DNA of 64,000 bases from Corylus avellana (Eukaryota > Streptophyta > Magnoliopsida > Fagales > Betulaceae): NCBI RefSeq assembly GCF_901000735.1, contig NC_081542.1, forward strand, positions 38,498,571 to 38,562,570, given 5' to 3'. The notes below the pieces were generated by a model, which ran no database searches, was not told the origin of the DNA, and saw only the letters and a program-made list of their open reading frames with translations. This document shows, piece after piece, positions 35,001-47,408 of the stretch (position 1 is the first letter of the stretch; the number at the start of each line of letters is the position of its first letter). The position numbers and the translations under genes are program-made.

Positions 35001-35446
35001 TTACTGGCAAAATGCAGCTTTGATTAGTAATTGTGGTTCTTCACTTGATAGGAATAGTGAAGGTGATATGATATCTTGTGATTCTTTATTTCTCAACTCT
35101 TTCTTCTACTAAAGATAGAGAGTTGGTGTGGATGCAGCTGGCTGCATTGGACTTCATTGCATGTGCAACTGCCGATGTCTTTGCCATGACCGACTCTGGA
35201 AGCCAACTTTCATCCCTGGTGTCGGGATTCCGAACTTACTATGGCGGCGGCCATGCTCCTACCATGCGGCCCAACAAGAAGAGGCTGGCAGCAATTTTGT
35301 CGGAGAATAGCACCATTGAATGGCACAGTTTTGAAGATAGAGTGAAGAAGATGATCGAGGAAGGTCAAAGAGTGCGTGTTAGGGGCTTTGGTCGAAGCAT
35401 TTATCGGCTGCCAAGGTGCCCGGAGTGCATGTGCAAAGCCCAATAG
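29092..35446 (+). CDS. Plant O-fucosyltransferase family protein (GT106-type), 10 exons
   Basis: Exons: 29092-29481, 30110-30202, 30310-30409, 30603-30673, 31555-31643, 32685-32805, 32898-33041, 33595-33929, 34032-34272 and 35138-35446. All junctions are GT-AG and the frame stays open for 630 residues. A basic cytosolic tail is followed by one membrane anchor (residues about 91-112, IAFMFGLMGFFLLFDSLL), so a type II Golgi protein is expected. Family motifs: NGGLNQQRVAICNAVAVA (about 208-225), LNATLVLPQF, DPSQFGDIY, LPPHLRSLD, the HLRFE motif with the conserved Arg near 406, CPLTPEEAALVLAGLGF and ATADVFAMTDSGSQLSSLV. The family transfers fucose or other sugars to cell-wall polysaccharides or proteins; the exact acceptor here is unknown. 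Intron 4 and intron 9 hold repeats. Introns 4, 5 and 7 resemble sequence behind the receptor copies. No Arabidopsis orthologue can be assigned by eye. Confidence 0.92.
34845..35000. mobile_element. Fold-back MITE in intron 9 of the O-fucosyltransferase gene
   Basis: GTAATGTTATTTATTAGACT and, inverted at the right end, GTAACGTTATTTAGTAGACT form long arms with inner ACTACCATACAACTGAGATG. The length is about 156 bp. Relatives are at 38793-38845 (partial) and 59887-60059. Confidence 0.75.
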
Positions 35447-36757
35447 CATGTCCTCATGCTCACAACTCTTTTGAGGCTCTCTTATTTTTTGGACACTTTG
35501 TTTTTTTCTTCTCATCTGTGCAACATAGTTGACCTTTTCGTTGTAAATTTTCTTCTCTTTCCCTCTATATTCTTTTCATTTGTTATGTATAGACTTGACA
35601 TTGAATTGTTTCAGGTTGTAGATAAGGTTATGATACAATTAGTTCATTTTTTTGATGAAAAATAATACATGATTTATTACAACTCCAATATTGGTACAAT
35701 TAATTTCTATAAAAATGTAATTAAAAAATAGTTTATCTAATCAACTCCAATGATCAAACCTTAACAATAATTAAATAACTAATAATTAGAATAGATGAAA
35801 AAAGAATAAATAATGATGATATTTATTTTAAATGAAGAATGAATAAATTAATTGAGCAGCTTATAAAATAGACGCATATTCATTCGAAAACTAAATGAAC
35901 TAAGTTTGAACTTATAATCAAAAACTTGATGATAAGCTTGAACTTGACTCGTACTTGAAATAAAATTAAATGAATCATAAGCTTAAACACTAATTTAACT
36001 ATAATCTCTACCCATCCCATTCTTTGTACTTGAGTGTACCTTTTTATTTATTTATTATTATTTTGTTAGGAAAAAAGAAAATGTGCTATTTTTATGGAAT
36101 GGTCTTTGATTGTTTTCTAACAAAATATGTTTTTTAAGATTACACGTTTTACCGGTTATTATTTGGAAGAAACCAACATTTAACTTACCTAGTGAAAAAG
36201 CCGGCCTGAGCCCTACAATAAGTTTAGGAAGGCTCTAAGACGTGCGAGATAGGTTTGGATATTAGAAAGCATGTGATATTTTTCCATTTATCCCCTTTCT
36301 TTATCCGAATTTGGTTAGGTTAAGAAGCTTTCTTTTCAGCACTTAAATTACACAGATATTTTGAAGCAGCATTTGGGAGATAATAATGCATGCCATTTAC
36401 TTAGATATGCAATCTACACCACCTCCTCGAACATTGGAGCTGAAAATGTCATTTTTCAGACTAAAAAATCTCTCAAAAAATTACACCAAAACTGAATGCA
36501 AAGCAAACATATCAACTAGTTTTTATTGTACTCTATACCCAAATAACCCAACTCAAATATATATATATAAAGGCAATGAAAAACAAAAGAGGGGAGGAGA
36601 AAGCAAAGGTGTCATTGCTCTGCAATCAAGGATAAATGGCCCTTTGTTTCACTCTTTTTTTTCGATCACTGGATTTCTGGGTTGTTAATCCTTATCTGGA
36701 AATGATGTTTTTCCTCTAACATCTTTCTTCTTTCTTCTCAATGGCAGCAGCTCTTGA
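35447..36757. other. Convergent intergenic region
   Basis: It holds the 3' ends of the O-fucosyltransferase gene (+) and the transporter gene (-), which point towards each other. It is AT-rich with no further coding sequence that I can support. Confidence 0.6.
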
Positions 36758-39700
36758 TCATGATGGGGGGAAGAAACGGTTGAGATTGAAAGGGAGGGTG
36801 TAGAACTCCTCATTCCTGCTGTCCCCCTTGAATGCCCTAAATTTAACCCACCATGGCATTCCCCTGTCTATGGCACTTTCCTTGTAGTCAAGTGTGTTGT
36901 CCAGAAAGATTGCAACAATCAATGCAACGGTTGGGGATGAGAAGAAGATTGTGTTAAGGAAATCATTGAACTGCACACATGAAAGCAAAAAAAGTTAATG
37001 TGGTTGCAAAAAAAAAAAAAAAAATGCATACCTTACATATTATAAATAACATTGGTCCACAACACAACAACATTGGGATTTTCTGCAGCATATATTGTCA
37101 CAAGATTCATTGATTAGAATCTACAACAATTATCTGCAATTTAGACACATATTGAAACCCTATATGAGACTCACATGTCCAGATAAATTTTGGGCTGCTC
37201 GACTAGGTACTTGGGCAGGTGCATTCCATATGGAGTCTCTCATTATATTTGCCCTAATTGCTAACAATTCGAACAAATAATTGTCGTGAATCATTTTTCA
37301 AAATCCACCATCGAAATAAATAAATTTTGGGATATGGGACCGACCTATCCTATATCCTAATCCTACTGGGGCATGTGGGTCTCATGAGTTCCATATAAAT
37401 CATCTAGCCATGTAGTACTCAAATATTTGATTTTTATTTTATTTTTTGCTAAAATCCTTAATCAGACATAAGTTGTCAGCAACTTTAAGGAGGGGGGCCT
37501 GTCTAGTTTGGTATAAGACTAATAATTGGTGGTGGGGTAGCGTTCAACATCAAATTACGGGGTCCAATAAAGTGTGACAAAATCTCAGGTTGTGATTTCT
37601 CTTTCAATGGTGGAATACAGATGAAGAGACAAAATATTAACTCACCCATACACCACTGGTATGAGCAGGACCATGAAGAGCCTTGGCCGTGTATTCCCTG
37701 AAATACTCGGGAACAGACAACCCCAAGAAGAAGGCAACGCCTGTGATGAAGAGGTTCCTCATTGAGTTCATGTTCGTGAATTGCAAAAATGACAGCCCCA
37801 CCGAAGCTGAAAACAAAAATGTAAAATTAATACTCATGTGCAGAGACTGCTGCAGCCTGCAGACTGCAGAGACAAGAGAAGATAAAAAAGGGGCACCCAT
37901 TAAATGCCATCAGAAAAATGAAATGATGAGTGATGACACACCAACAAGACCAAACAATACACAATATACAGCAGCAAATACAGTGAAGGGTATTGATGCA
38001 AACAAAGCTCCAAACTTTCCTGCAGGAATCACGAAATCAAGTTAGAATATTCATTCGTTCGTATCAGCTTAAACCTTCGAGATAAGTAATGATTAACATG
38101 GGATCAAAGGTGTTAACGTTTGAATTCTTTCTCCGTCATTTACTTCCCATTTCAATTAAGTGGCATGGAATAATTTGTGACTCACCTAACATGGAGAAGA
38201 ATATCATAAAACCAGCTGATATTTGGATAACCCTGCGGCTGCCAACACGAGTGCTTCCAAGGAGCCCGACATTTTCTCTGTGTTTTTTTTTTTGGGTTGA
38301 TAAATAATTAGTCTTGTTGTAGTGTATGAGTGAGGAAGTTTAAGAGCAAGAAGAAGCAGTAATATTATATTTACACAGAGACAGCTGAGCCAGTCAATGT
38401 TCCAAAGAGTCCACTAAGCAGGATCCCAATTCCTTGCCAGCCAATGCCACGGCTAAGAACATGAGCTGGCGGTGGTGTAGCACTTGCTAGACGTGATGCA
38501 GCCTTGTAAGCTCCAGTTGACTGTAAAAAGCAAAAAACAATAGCTTTACTTACCTTCATTGATGAAAATATATCCTTGGTTGACTGACTCTCTAGTTTTA
38601 TCTGTGTAAAATGTATTACCTCAATCAATGAAACTAGAACGGCAGCCATCATTCCAAAAGCATGGCCAGCATCAAAGGTGGGAGCCCCCCATTGAAGAGG
38701 GTATGGGATTTTTATCCTGAAAACAATCAATTTCATGGTCAAAAGGCAGTTGCTACAAAATCAGTGCTAATTCGATTTTGATGCGAGCTATCGCATCATC
38801 AAGTTGTATGGTAACGGTATAACAGTCTACTAAATAATATTATTCTTTACTATTTTGATGGAGGATTCTAAAAGCAGACTATTATCTCCTCATAGCATTG
38901 CAGTTCAAAAGGCATATATTGGATTGATTTTCAGCATGGTGAACTCAGATATTTTGCATATAATTTAGTCATCTAACAACAATGAGTGTTTTAGCTTATT
39001 ACATAGATTTTATGAAGATTTAAAAACTGATAAGAGCTGCTTTAGCTACCAACCATGGAGCAGAAGAAATGAGATTGGCTCTGTCAGTTCTGCAGTTCGC
39101 TTGGGTTAAATCTGGTCGATGTTTGTATGCACCACTGGCTGTCAAGAGGTGTGCATATGCCCATATCACAGTCACTGATATGAGGAGAGCAAACCGCTCC
39201 AGAACCGGCAGTTTCCTGAACTGAAAACCTTTTAAGTACTGCATACCAAAACACGCACATTTAGAAGACTGCTTTTTGCAACTGACAAACCAGACATTGC
39301 ACCATGAAACACATTTTGAAACATTTCTTTCAGACAATGTGTTCTTGTTCAATGATTGTACAATTGGGAGTCTCTCTTACCTTTTTTTCCAACATGATGT
39401 TATTTATTAATTAAATGTGTAATCACAATTTTAAAAGTGAATTTGATTGAAGGAAAATATATATATATATAGCAGCAGTACCTGGGAGAAGGCTATAAAC
39501 AGGATAAGCATTGGAATGCCAATTTCCACGCACCGTCCAACCTGACAGACATTCAGTAAAATCAATGGTAAACAACAGTATTGAGTTGTTCACAGGTGGT
39601 ATGCATTTGGTTTTATTCATTGAAAAAAAAAAAAAAAAAAACAGTAATATTTACCACAGGGAAGCCTCTATCAAAGAGGCCAAAACCCACTAGCGCAATT

Positions 39701-40807
39701 ACCGGAGCCATTCCAAGAGGGCTGAAGAATCTGAAATGTTAAAAAACACAATGAAGTCATTTGATATGAATTGTTGCTTTGACTAAAAGAGTGAAAAAAG
39801 AAAATCAACTTGAGAGGAAAAAAGCACCTGGAACAGATGGCCCACATTTGACTAAATCCCAAAATAATTTGTATGCTTGATCCTACTATTAGAGCACCTT
39901 GTACTGCTCTCATGGTATTGAGAAATCTCTAGAAACAAATTCAAGACGATTAGTGTTATTAAAGTATTAATTAAATTTATATGTTTTATTTATTAACATA
40001 ATATTAGAACCGTTTGGGGAACATTTGATACAATAAAGCCAATTGGGTAAGTGGCGGTGGGGCAGACAAATAAATGTGCACCGAAAGAAGGTCTTTTTGG
40101 GAGATGGTGAAGCTCAACTTTAAGAAAAATAAGGCAGAAAGTAAAGAAAGAGTGACACATGTTGCAGAGAAATTGGACTAACCATACGAGGATCATCGAT
40201 GCCCATCAAGGAGGAATCGTGAATTATTGATATTATGGGAACCATGAAGGCATAAGACCCGCCAATCACGGTTGGCAATCGGGTACCAAATAGTGTTTGC
40301 AGAAGCGTATTAATTCCTTCAACAAAAAGCAGAGTCTGTACAACCCTTACTTTATCACCCTGATGAATGGCGAAATGGACAAAAAGCCACATCAATTATA
40401 CAAACTCACGTGGAAGAGCAGAAAATAGTTATGAGATATATCGTAATCAATGATAATGGGAAATAATCTAAAGCATAGATGAATAAATATGAGAATTTGC
40501 TCACATCATTGCCACCCATCAAAGGAACAAGGAATGATGGGATCATAACTGCAGTTCCTAAGGCCAAAATGTAGTGCTGGAATCCCAGAGCTATTGCCTC
40601 CCCTGTTTTCACACGCAAAAACGAGAAGGGTCAACCAGAAGATAAATAAATCAATCAATGAATGGAGAATGTGGGGGGAGTTGAGAAAATGAATAAAATC
40701 CGTCAGTCGGCTATACCCCATGATGGGTTTGAATCAATACAGTACTCTAGGCCTTGAAGTTGGTCCATTGGTGGGTGGCTTATCTCCTCTGGTTTTGGAG
40801 CTGCCAT
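36758..40807 (-). CDS. Nucleobase-ascorbate transporter (NAT/NCS2 family), 13 exons
   Basis: Exons on the minus strand: 40807-40717, 40602-40505, 40359-40183, 39928-39828, 39730-39655, 39541-39482, 39238-39054, 38716-38620, 38520-38375, 38277-38186, 38019-37942, 37806-37646 and 36970-36758. All junctions are GT-AG and phases agree, giving 524 residues, normal for the family. The start PKPEEISHPPMDQLQGLEYC is typical of the Arabidopsis NAT1-NAT4 group. TM1 has the QH motif (39-40), and the NAT signature ENVGLLGSTR spans about 345-354. FTNMNSMRN and the C-terminal GMPWWVKF...FYTLPFNLNRFF also fit. The family moves purines, uracil or related bases with protons across the plasma membrane; plant substrate choice cannot be read from sequence. 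A (CT)n tract, read in the gene's direction, lies in the 5' leader. Which NAT number applies is uncertain. Confidence 0.94.
38793..38845. repeat. Partial MITE arm in transporter intron 7
   Basis: GCATCATCAAGTTGTATGGT followed by ACAGTCTACTAAATAATATT matches the right arm of the element at 34845-35000. The left arm is absent. Confidence 0.6.
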
Positions 40808-40885
40808 GGCTGACACTCACTTGTACCTCTTATTTTGCCTCCAAATCCAAATGGGTATCCGTATAAAGAATCAAAAAATGGATAG

Positions 40886-40890
<5 letters not shown>

Positions 40891-40928
<38 letters not shown>
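40891..40928. repeat. (GA)n microsatellite in the transporter 5' leader
   Basis: 19 GA units, (CT)n on the transcribed sense strand, about 85 bp before the ATG. CT-rich leaders are common in plant genes. Confidence 0.95.
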
Positions 40929-40931
<3 letters not shown>

Positions 40932-42003
40932 TCTCAGAGTTTTTCTTGGTGAGTGTAATGGAACCTAGCCAATTCAATGTGAAAAGAGGGAATGAGTCAC
41001 TGGGGGGAGAAAAGCAGAAAGAGAAAAGCAAATGGCTGATGGAAGCAAAAGTAGTAGACTGAAGAAAAAAAGTTCAGAGCTTTAGGAAGTTCACAGTCGA
41101 AGAGATAGACTAGAAATGCAGTGAGAGAAAGCGGCGAGAGAGAAAAAAAAATGGCACTTTGCCCCCCACTTGTTAGCTCTCTCTCACAGTCCCTGTAGTT
41201 TCATCTCTCTTGCTATGCTTTTTCGTTTATATAAAAGTTCCGTTAACTTTTTTCCAATTTTCCCAAACTACCCCTTAAGGAACTTCCAAACCAAATGTTA
41301 CCGTTGCCTCACAGTTTCCCATTAAATTTTACAACTCAACCTTCTTTAATACATGGCTTGTGAAATTTGCTATCCCACCAAAGGAGGAACAACAATAAAT
41401 AAAAGGGGTGAGTTAGGTGCTTCTATCTTTACAAATATTAAATTTGTACCTTAAAAGGAGAGAAATTAAAAAGAAAAAAAAAGGAAAAGAAAAGAAAGAA
41501 AGAAAGAAAAGAAAAGAGAAAGAGATTAACATTTTCAAACCCTAAAGTATTAGCTATTTTGGCCTCCATCTAATTTCACATGGGTTTAGGAGTCATAATT
41601 CAGTCAACCTGCACTTTTTCCTTTGCTTGTGTTTGGTGTGAGATGTGTATTGTTAAGACCGGATTTGGTTAAGAGATCGTCATTAAGTAATGTTAATCTT
41701 AACGCTCGTTTATTATATTTATTTCGTATTTACTGACTAAGATATTTTAAGTGATTTTAATTTTTTTGTCACACCTGATATTAAAGATAAAATAGGCCTG
41801 AAGAATGGCTAACGCTAAAGGAGCAACATTTTTTTCAGATGAATTTTAAAAAAAGTAAATGCTCCATAGGACGAGAATTTCTCGTAAAAAATAACATTAC
41901 TCATGATCGAAACCAAGAGGTCATCAGTGCATGGCCATGTAAACTTGGTGCATAAATAGCATAATTATAACATGGTCCATGCCCTTTCCATGATGGAGTC
42001 ATA

Positions 42004-42006
<3 letters not shown>

Positions 42007-42039
<33 letters not shown>
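42007..42039. repeat. (TA)n microsatellite
   Basis: About 16 TA units in intergenic DNA. Confidence 0.95.
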
Positions 42040-42041
<2 letters not shown>

Positions 42042-42347
42042 TTTTAAAACATCCTGATTTCATTCTGAAATAGTACTCCTAAGTCCTAACGTACAAAAAG
42101 AATGTGCTCTTTGTTTCTCTCTAGAAAAACTAGTACAAAAGAAAATTGAAAAGGGTTGTATTTTCTCCTTTCGTTTCTTGTTTTCTTCTTCTTGTTTATG
42201 TACAAAATGAAATGGTTCTTCTCTGCCCCTATTATTCCAAGAGCTAATCTGGTTTATAATGATAATACCATTTTTATGAACTTAAACCACTATTCACATT
42301 TTTGTTTGGAGGTCTCTAAAGCCACATTTAAAAAATATATTTTTATC

Positions 42348-42484
42348 GAGTAATACTATTTTTTACACTCACTTCACACTGGTTAACGTGACGTGTTTTT
42401 AAGTGACTGACTGATATGGCCGGGAGGTCAATTAGAAATGCCACATTAACTAATGTAAAATAAGTTTGAAAAATAGTATTACTC
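42348..42484. mobile_element. Small fold-back MITE (137 bp)
   Basis: Ends GAGTAATACTATTTTT and AAAAATAGTATTACTC are perfect inverts. The interior arms continue with CTCACTTCACACTGGTTAAC-like sequence. A second, interrupted member appears to begin at 42580 (GAGTAATACTACTAGT). Confidence 0.75.
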
Positions 42485-42692
42485 ATTTTTGTTGCAAGCT
42501 CACGAAAGAAAGCCTTATTTTTTATATTGATTATCCACATCCAATGCCTTCTTAAACGCTAATGGAGGGTCTTCGAGATCGAGTAATACTACTAGTCTAC
42601 TCTTCATACACACTTATCACATTCATTTCACACCCATTAACATTACGTATTTTAATTAAGTAGCTCTTCATGTTAATCACTTAAAAAATATA

Positions 42693-43336
42693 GGAAAAAA
42701 TCCACATAACCCCCTCAAACTATCACCCAATTAACAATGTCCCCTCAAACTTTCAATTGTGACAATGTCCCCCTCAAATTACCAAAAATTGTCAATGTTC
42801 CCCCCAATGACGAAACTACCCTTAATAAAATAAAAACAAAAAATAATAAAACTTCTAGAAAAAACCTAAAACTAATTAAAAAAAATTCCAAAGGGTAGAA
42901 AATTAAAAATTAAAAAAAAAATCCTTTTTATAAGAAAAAAATTAAAAATTTTCGATTTTTTTTTGTTATAAAAATTTCGTTTTATAATTTTTTTTTAAAA
43001 TTTCCGTTTTAAAAAATATATATATTCGTTTTTTTTAAAAAAATATATATATATATTCTTATAAAAAAATTAAAAAATTTCGTTTAAAAATTATTTTTTT
43101 AAAAAAAAATTGATCTTTTGAAATTAAAATTTTTTGTTTTTTTTTTAATTTTTTTAATTTATAAGGGTATTTTTGTCTTATTAAGAAATATATAAGGGCA
43201 TTTTAATCTTTTTGTTAGTCTTGGGGGGGACATTGACAATGTTTTGGTAGTTTATGGGGAGCATTGTCACAATTGAAAGTTTGGGAGAGATATTGTCAAT
43301 TGAATGGTAGTTTGAGGAGGTTATGTGAAAAATAGC
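42693..43336. mobile_element. Long-TIR fold-back element, probably nested in a MITE
   Basis: Arms of about 130 bp: the left begins with CACATAACCCCCTCAAACTA and CTTTCAATTGTGACAATGTC; the right holds GTCACAATTGAAAGTTTG and TAGTTTGAGGAGGTTATGTG. The core is AT-rich with long A and T runs. The flanks (42580-42690 and 43337-43400) look like the two halves of a second small MITE. It encodes nothing. Confidence 0.7.
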
Positions 43337-46300
43337 ATTATTAATTTTTGAATATATTTTAAGTGACTTCAAACTCATGTCACACCCACAAATAATCTAA
43401 TATATTTTTAAAATAACTTACAATATCAATTACTTAAAAATATCACTTAAATTCATAAAGTGGAAAGCACCACCAAACAGATATTATTTTCTTTTATTTA
43501 TTTTTTTCAAATAAAAAGACTGGGTGCATCTGATCTGTAGGTCATGCACTTAATTTTTAGTGTTTAAAAAAAGGAGGGGATGACTAGGCCCCAACGTGTG
43601 AAGGAACAGTGTACGAATCTATAACGTCTCTATTTCGATGCCAAGACAAGCAGCATCGAAATCGGAGCTACCCAATACAAATTAATAATATTGCACAAGT
43701 TTTCACTTTATCCCTGCACTCCTCTGCCACCCATTTTCAATAATTCATCATATTTTGCCGCTCTCTCAACCTGCCAAGAACAAAGTTTTAGGTCACTGGG
43801 GAGGAGCTCTGAAAGAAAGGGAAAATGTTACAAACGTTTACTGACAGGTTCTGGTATTAAAGCCGCTCCGACGGGCAAGTTAGTAAAAGTACAGTAAAAA
43901 TGCGTTTCGGGACTATGTCAAAAGTATGTTACTTGACGTGGAGATTCTCTCACTTAGTCTATTAGGAGGGGTAGTATGGTGTGAATTACGGAAGAGGAAT
44001 CACTTGACAGGTCTTTGGTGAAGGTGCACTTTTATCTCGATAGTTAGTTAGGCTTACGGGTCGTCGGAATATTAGGACGCCGTGCCCTCAATGGCCTACA
44101 ACCCTTTGTATTGCTAAGAGGTCGATCAACTAGATTTTTCGATAGACAAGCCTAACTATGGCACGTTGGTATCTAGGTGCTCTCTGGGTGTAAGAAAGTG
44201 AGTGTAGCATGTCAATTCAGTAAATATGTCCACAAAATAAATGCCCGAAATGCAAGGGAACATTTTTTTTTTTTTTTTTTGGGACACTCCACATTACATG
44301 CAATTTATACAGCTTATTACACCTGATCCAAATCTCGTAAGGTAGATTCTGCCAGGGTTGAAGATACTGTTTTTATTTTTAGTAAAAAATGAAAAAGAAA
44401 AAAAGAAGATCTTTGCCTTTAAAAAAAAAACAGTTGCTAATTCGTGAGTAAATACATAGTGAGGCTCTAAAAGATTCAGTTGATGCACACCTAAAAGCTG
44501 CAAAGAGACCGAGATTCAAGACCCATAAAACAAAATATGCATAAAATGTGTGCATGTGATTTGGTGGTTAATTAGGAGAGAAAGTGTGGAAAGGAAGATG
44601 GGAGATGCTTTGAGGAACCCCTCTTTCTGTGAGGATATCCTGCAGACTCTTTTCTACCATCCTTTATAAAAGCATCACTAATATTTGGCCCAACCTTTTT
44701 AAATTGGTCCTCCACAATACAAACTCATCTCTCCATTGTCACTTATTCAGGATAATTTTCACTGTAACCCTTTACATATTCTATCTCTGAAAAAGTTAAA
44801 AAAGAAAAAGAGGATTGATGGAAATCAAAGTCGACATGAAAAAATCAATGAAATTTGGGCAAATTGTATTGAAAATTGCATCTCCACTTAATAGAATTTG
44901 GGAAATTGTCCCAAGAAATGCATCTCCACCATTTCTTTCTCAATCCTCACCAGTGATATCCCTTTAATCCACTTTACACCTATAAGAGACTCTAAACAAG
45001 AAGAATAAGTCGGTTCCATAGCTGCTCTTCTATCTTGTTTGAAGGTGATTCCCTCCTCACCATTTTAGCTCTCATTTAACCAAGGCCACTTCTTCTTAAA
45101 TTGGCCGTATGCTCCTATCATTAATGATTGTCATCAACAACTCTTTTATAAGGTCTGTACATGTGCCACTTTTCGGGCACACTCGATTGTTAAATGAGTC
45201 ACTTCCCACTCGGTATTTGAAAGCATTCTCGACAATTCTCATTTCCTTTCTTCTCTTAGAATTACGAGTGATAATGACCCTCTTTTATAATTTGTATTTT
45301 TATCCGTTCTTCCCCTTTTCCCGATTTTCCTCATTCGAATAGAATTAAAATAAATAAATAATACACAAACAAGAGGACTCTCTTTCTTCCCATCATAGAT
45401 TCTAAAGCTCTTTTCCCACCTACTTTACTAGAGAGGAATAAAAAAGAAAACTCTTCATCTTTAGTAGAGCCACTAGATGCCTACAGGAGCTAGTCTAGGC
45501 AAGCCGTAAGCAAAGCTCAAATCCAATGTCCTTTCTAGCAATAACATCCAGAGGCCTAATGATTTATAGCACCACCTTCATCTTAGGTTTGAAGGGAATC
45601 TCAGGAAATGACAATATCTCTTGGTCTTTCCCATGTTCATTGATCGTTCAACGGAACATACCTTTTGTTTATATACAAGTTTCTGATAAGGTACAGACAA
45701 ACATTGTGCAACAACAGATACAACAGATAATCATGCAGGTGATATTGTGGACCAGACTCTTGAAGATGATGAGGAAGGGAAACAACTTAATTTGATGTTT
45801 GATAAGAGATAAAGAAGATGACAAGAGATTCTTGATCACATATTGGCTAATTTTATTGTTATCGCTTCTTCTTTTTCTTCTTTCCTCTAGATGTTAATGC
45901 AGGAGAAGCACCAGTTTCTTTTTTAGCAGTTAAATATGAAGTTTCAAGTGGCTTCTTGACGTAGATCGGAGAACCTCGTATGGAGTCTTTGTCTGCAGCC
46001 CGTCCGGACAAGCCTAAACCTGAGAGCCTCGTCTAGAGTCCTCGTCCGGATACTGTCCGGACAGAAGCGCCGATCAAAAGTCAGCACAATAACTGCCAAC
46101 TACCAGCAACCATATTTAATTACAATGTTTTTCTTGTTTACGAGTATCATGAAGATAACGCAAACGTCTTCTGTTACTTGTACGCCAGGCCAACTCCTAC
46201 TTCCATGCAAAGTGTCAACACGTACGCTGAAGCAATCAAGATATGGATCACGATTAGACGTAGCACTAGTTATCTTTTATCTTTATTTATCTTATCTACG

Positions 46301-47408
46301 TAGCAATACTTATCGTTATCTCTTTTACTTGTCATCCTTCCAATATAACGTGAAAAGGCAGGGAATGAATGAATTAATTTTTGCTAGTGTGTGTCGTGCG
46401 TGATTTCTTTTATCAATCTACCAACTCTGCCTAGTGCTTCAATCTTGTGAATTTGCTACGTACGCTGCGTCATCACTACCACGGACTATTTTTATTGAAC
46501 TATTGATAAAAAAAAGTTTAATAAGAGCAACTGAAAATCATTGGACTGAAAATAAAGGATAAATATTTAGATTTTCATGTGTCTGTTTCAAGAAGTTCAT
46601 ATATAGAACTCGTTTCGCATCAGAAACAATGGTCGAAAACCCAGTCAACTAACAGCAATCTAAGTCACAAGCATACTCAAAAAGAAGAGGTACAAAACTT
46701 TCGACTTCATTAGAGATTCAAAAGGTGGAAAAAGTAGCAAAATCGTGATGATAACTTATCACAAAAGAATACTTTCTAACTGTAACTAAAACAAACGAGC
46801 CTCGTACTTGGATAAAAATAAGGGACTCGTGTCGTGTAATCATGAGATAAGAAAGTAGAATATTTCCGATGGGCCAGAAGAAAGAGTTGAGTGGAGGCAA
46901 GTATGATTTTGTCGACCGCCCACTTCATCGGGACGAGTATTTCTTTGGCAGGTTGGCCAAGGTCAAGATTAGATAACCGCGTGAGAGAGCTGGAGAGCAA
47001 AAAAAAGCTTCCACTTTTTCTACACGCCTATGCTGGATGCCTATAATTGCTTCCTACATCTACAACCCATCTTTAACTATTAAACTTGACAGGATGGCTG
47101 TTTTTGGTATCTATCATTTCAATTGGCTACGGAACAATAATGAAAGGATACCTGCTTTATCTGTGCAATGTGCATGCCCTTCAGTTTCATCGCTGGCTTC
47201 ACTGCAATAAAATTATTCCTAGGAGAAAACAAATGAGGGCCAAGGCACTAATGAGACCAAAAAATAATATATTTTTGCCATGCAAAGGACCTATGTTTAA
47301 AAAAGAAACAAGCCCATTAAATGGCTTTTAACTGAGGAAAAAGAGAATGGAATTATCCACTTCAAAATGTTGTATGATTATTCACTGGTAAGTGGTGCAA
47401 TGAATGGA
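43337..47408. other. Gene-poor intergenic region with decayed repeats
   Basis: I see no gene. Bases about 44019-44100 resemble the decayed repeat at 1825-1880 and 17095-17165. Bases 45985-46070 hold repeated CGTCCGGA-type strings. Short open frames (for example 45526-45795 and 46125-46403) have no recognisable domain and are probably chance or decayed repeat. Confidence 0.5.

Larger units (their letters stand above)
40808..42347. other. Upstream region of the transporter gene and AT-rich spacer
   Basis: Bases 40808-41200 hold the 5' leader and probable promoter of the transporter on the minus strand, with TATATAAACG (reverse of 41226-41235) as a possible TATA box. Bases 41455-41525 are an A/G-only tract. 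A (TA)n tract lies at 42007-42039. No gene is visible. Confidence 0.5.

Noticed and set aside
45526..46403. Two small intergenic genes
   Set aside because: There is no recognisable domain, no splice context, and the setting is repeat-rich. They cannot be supported.
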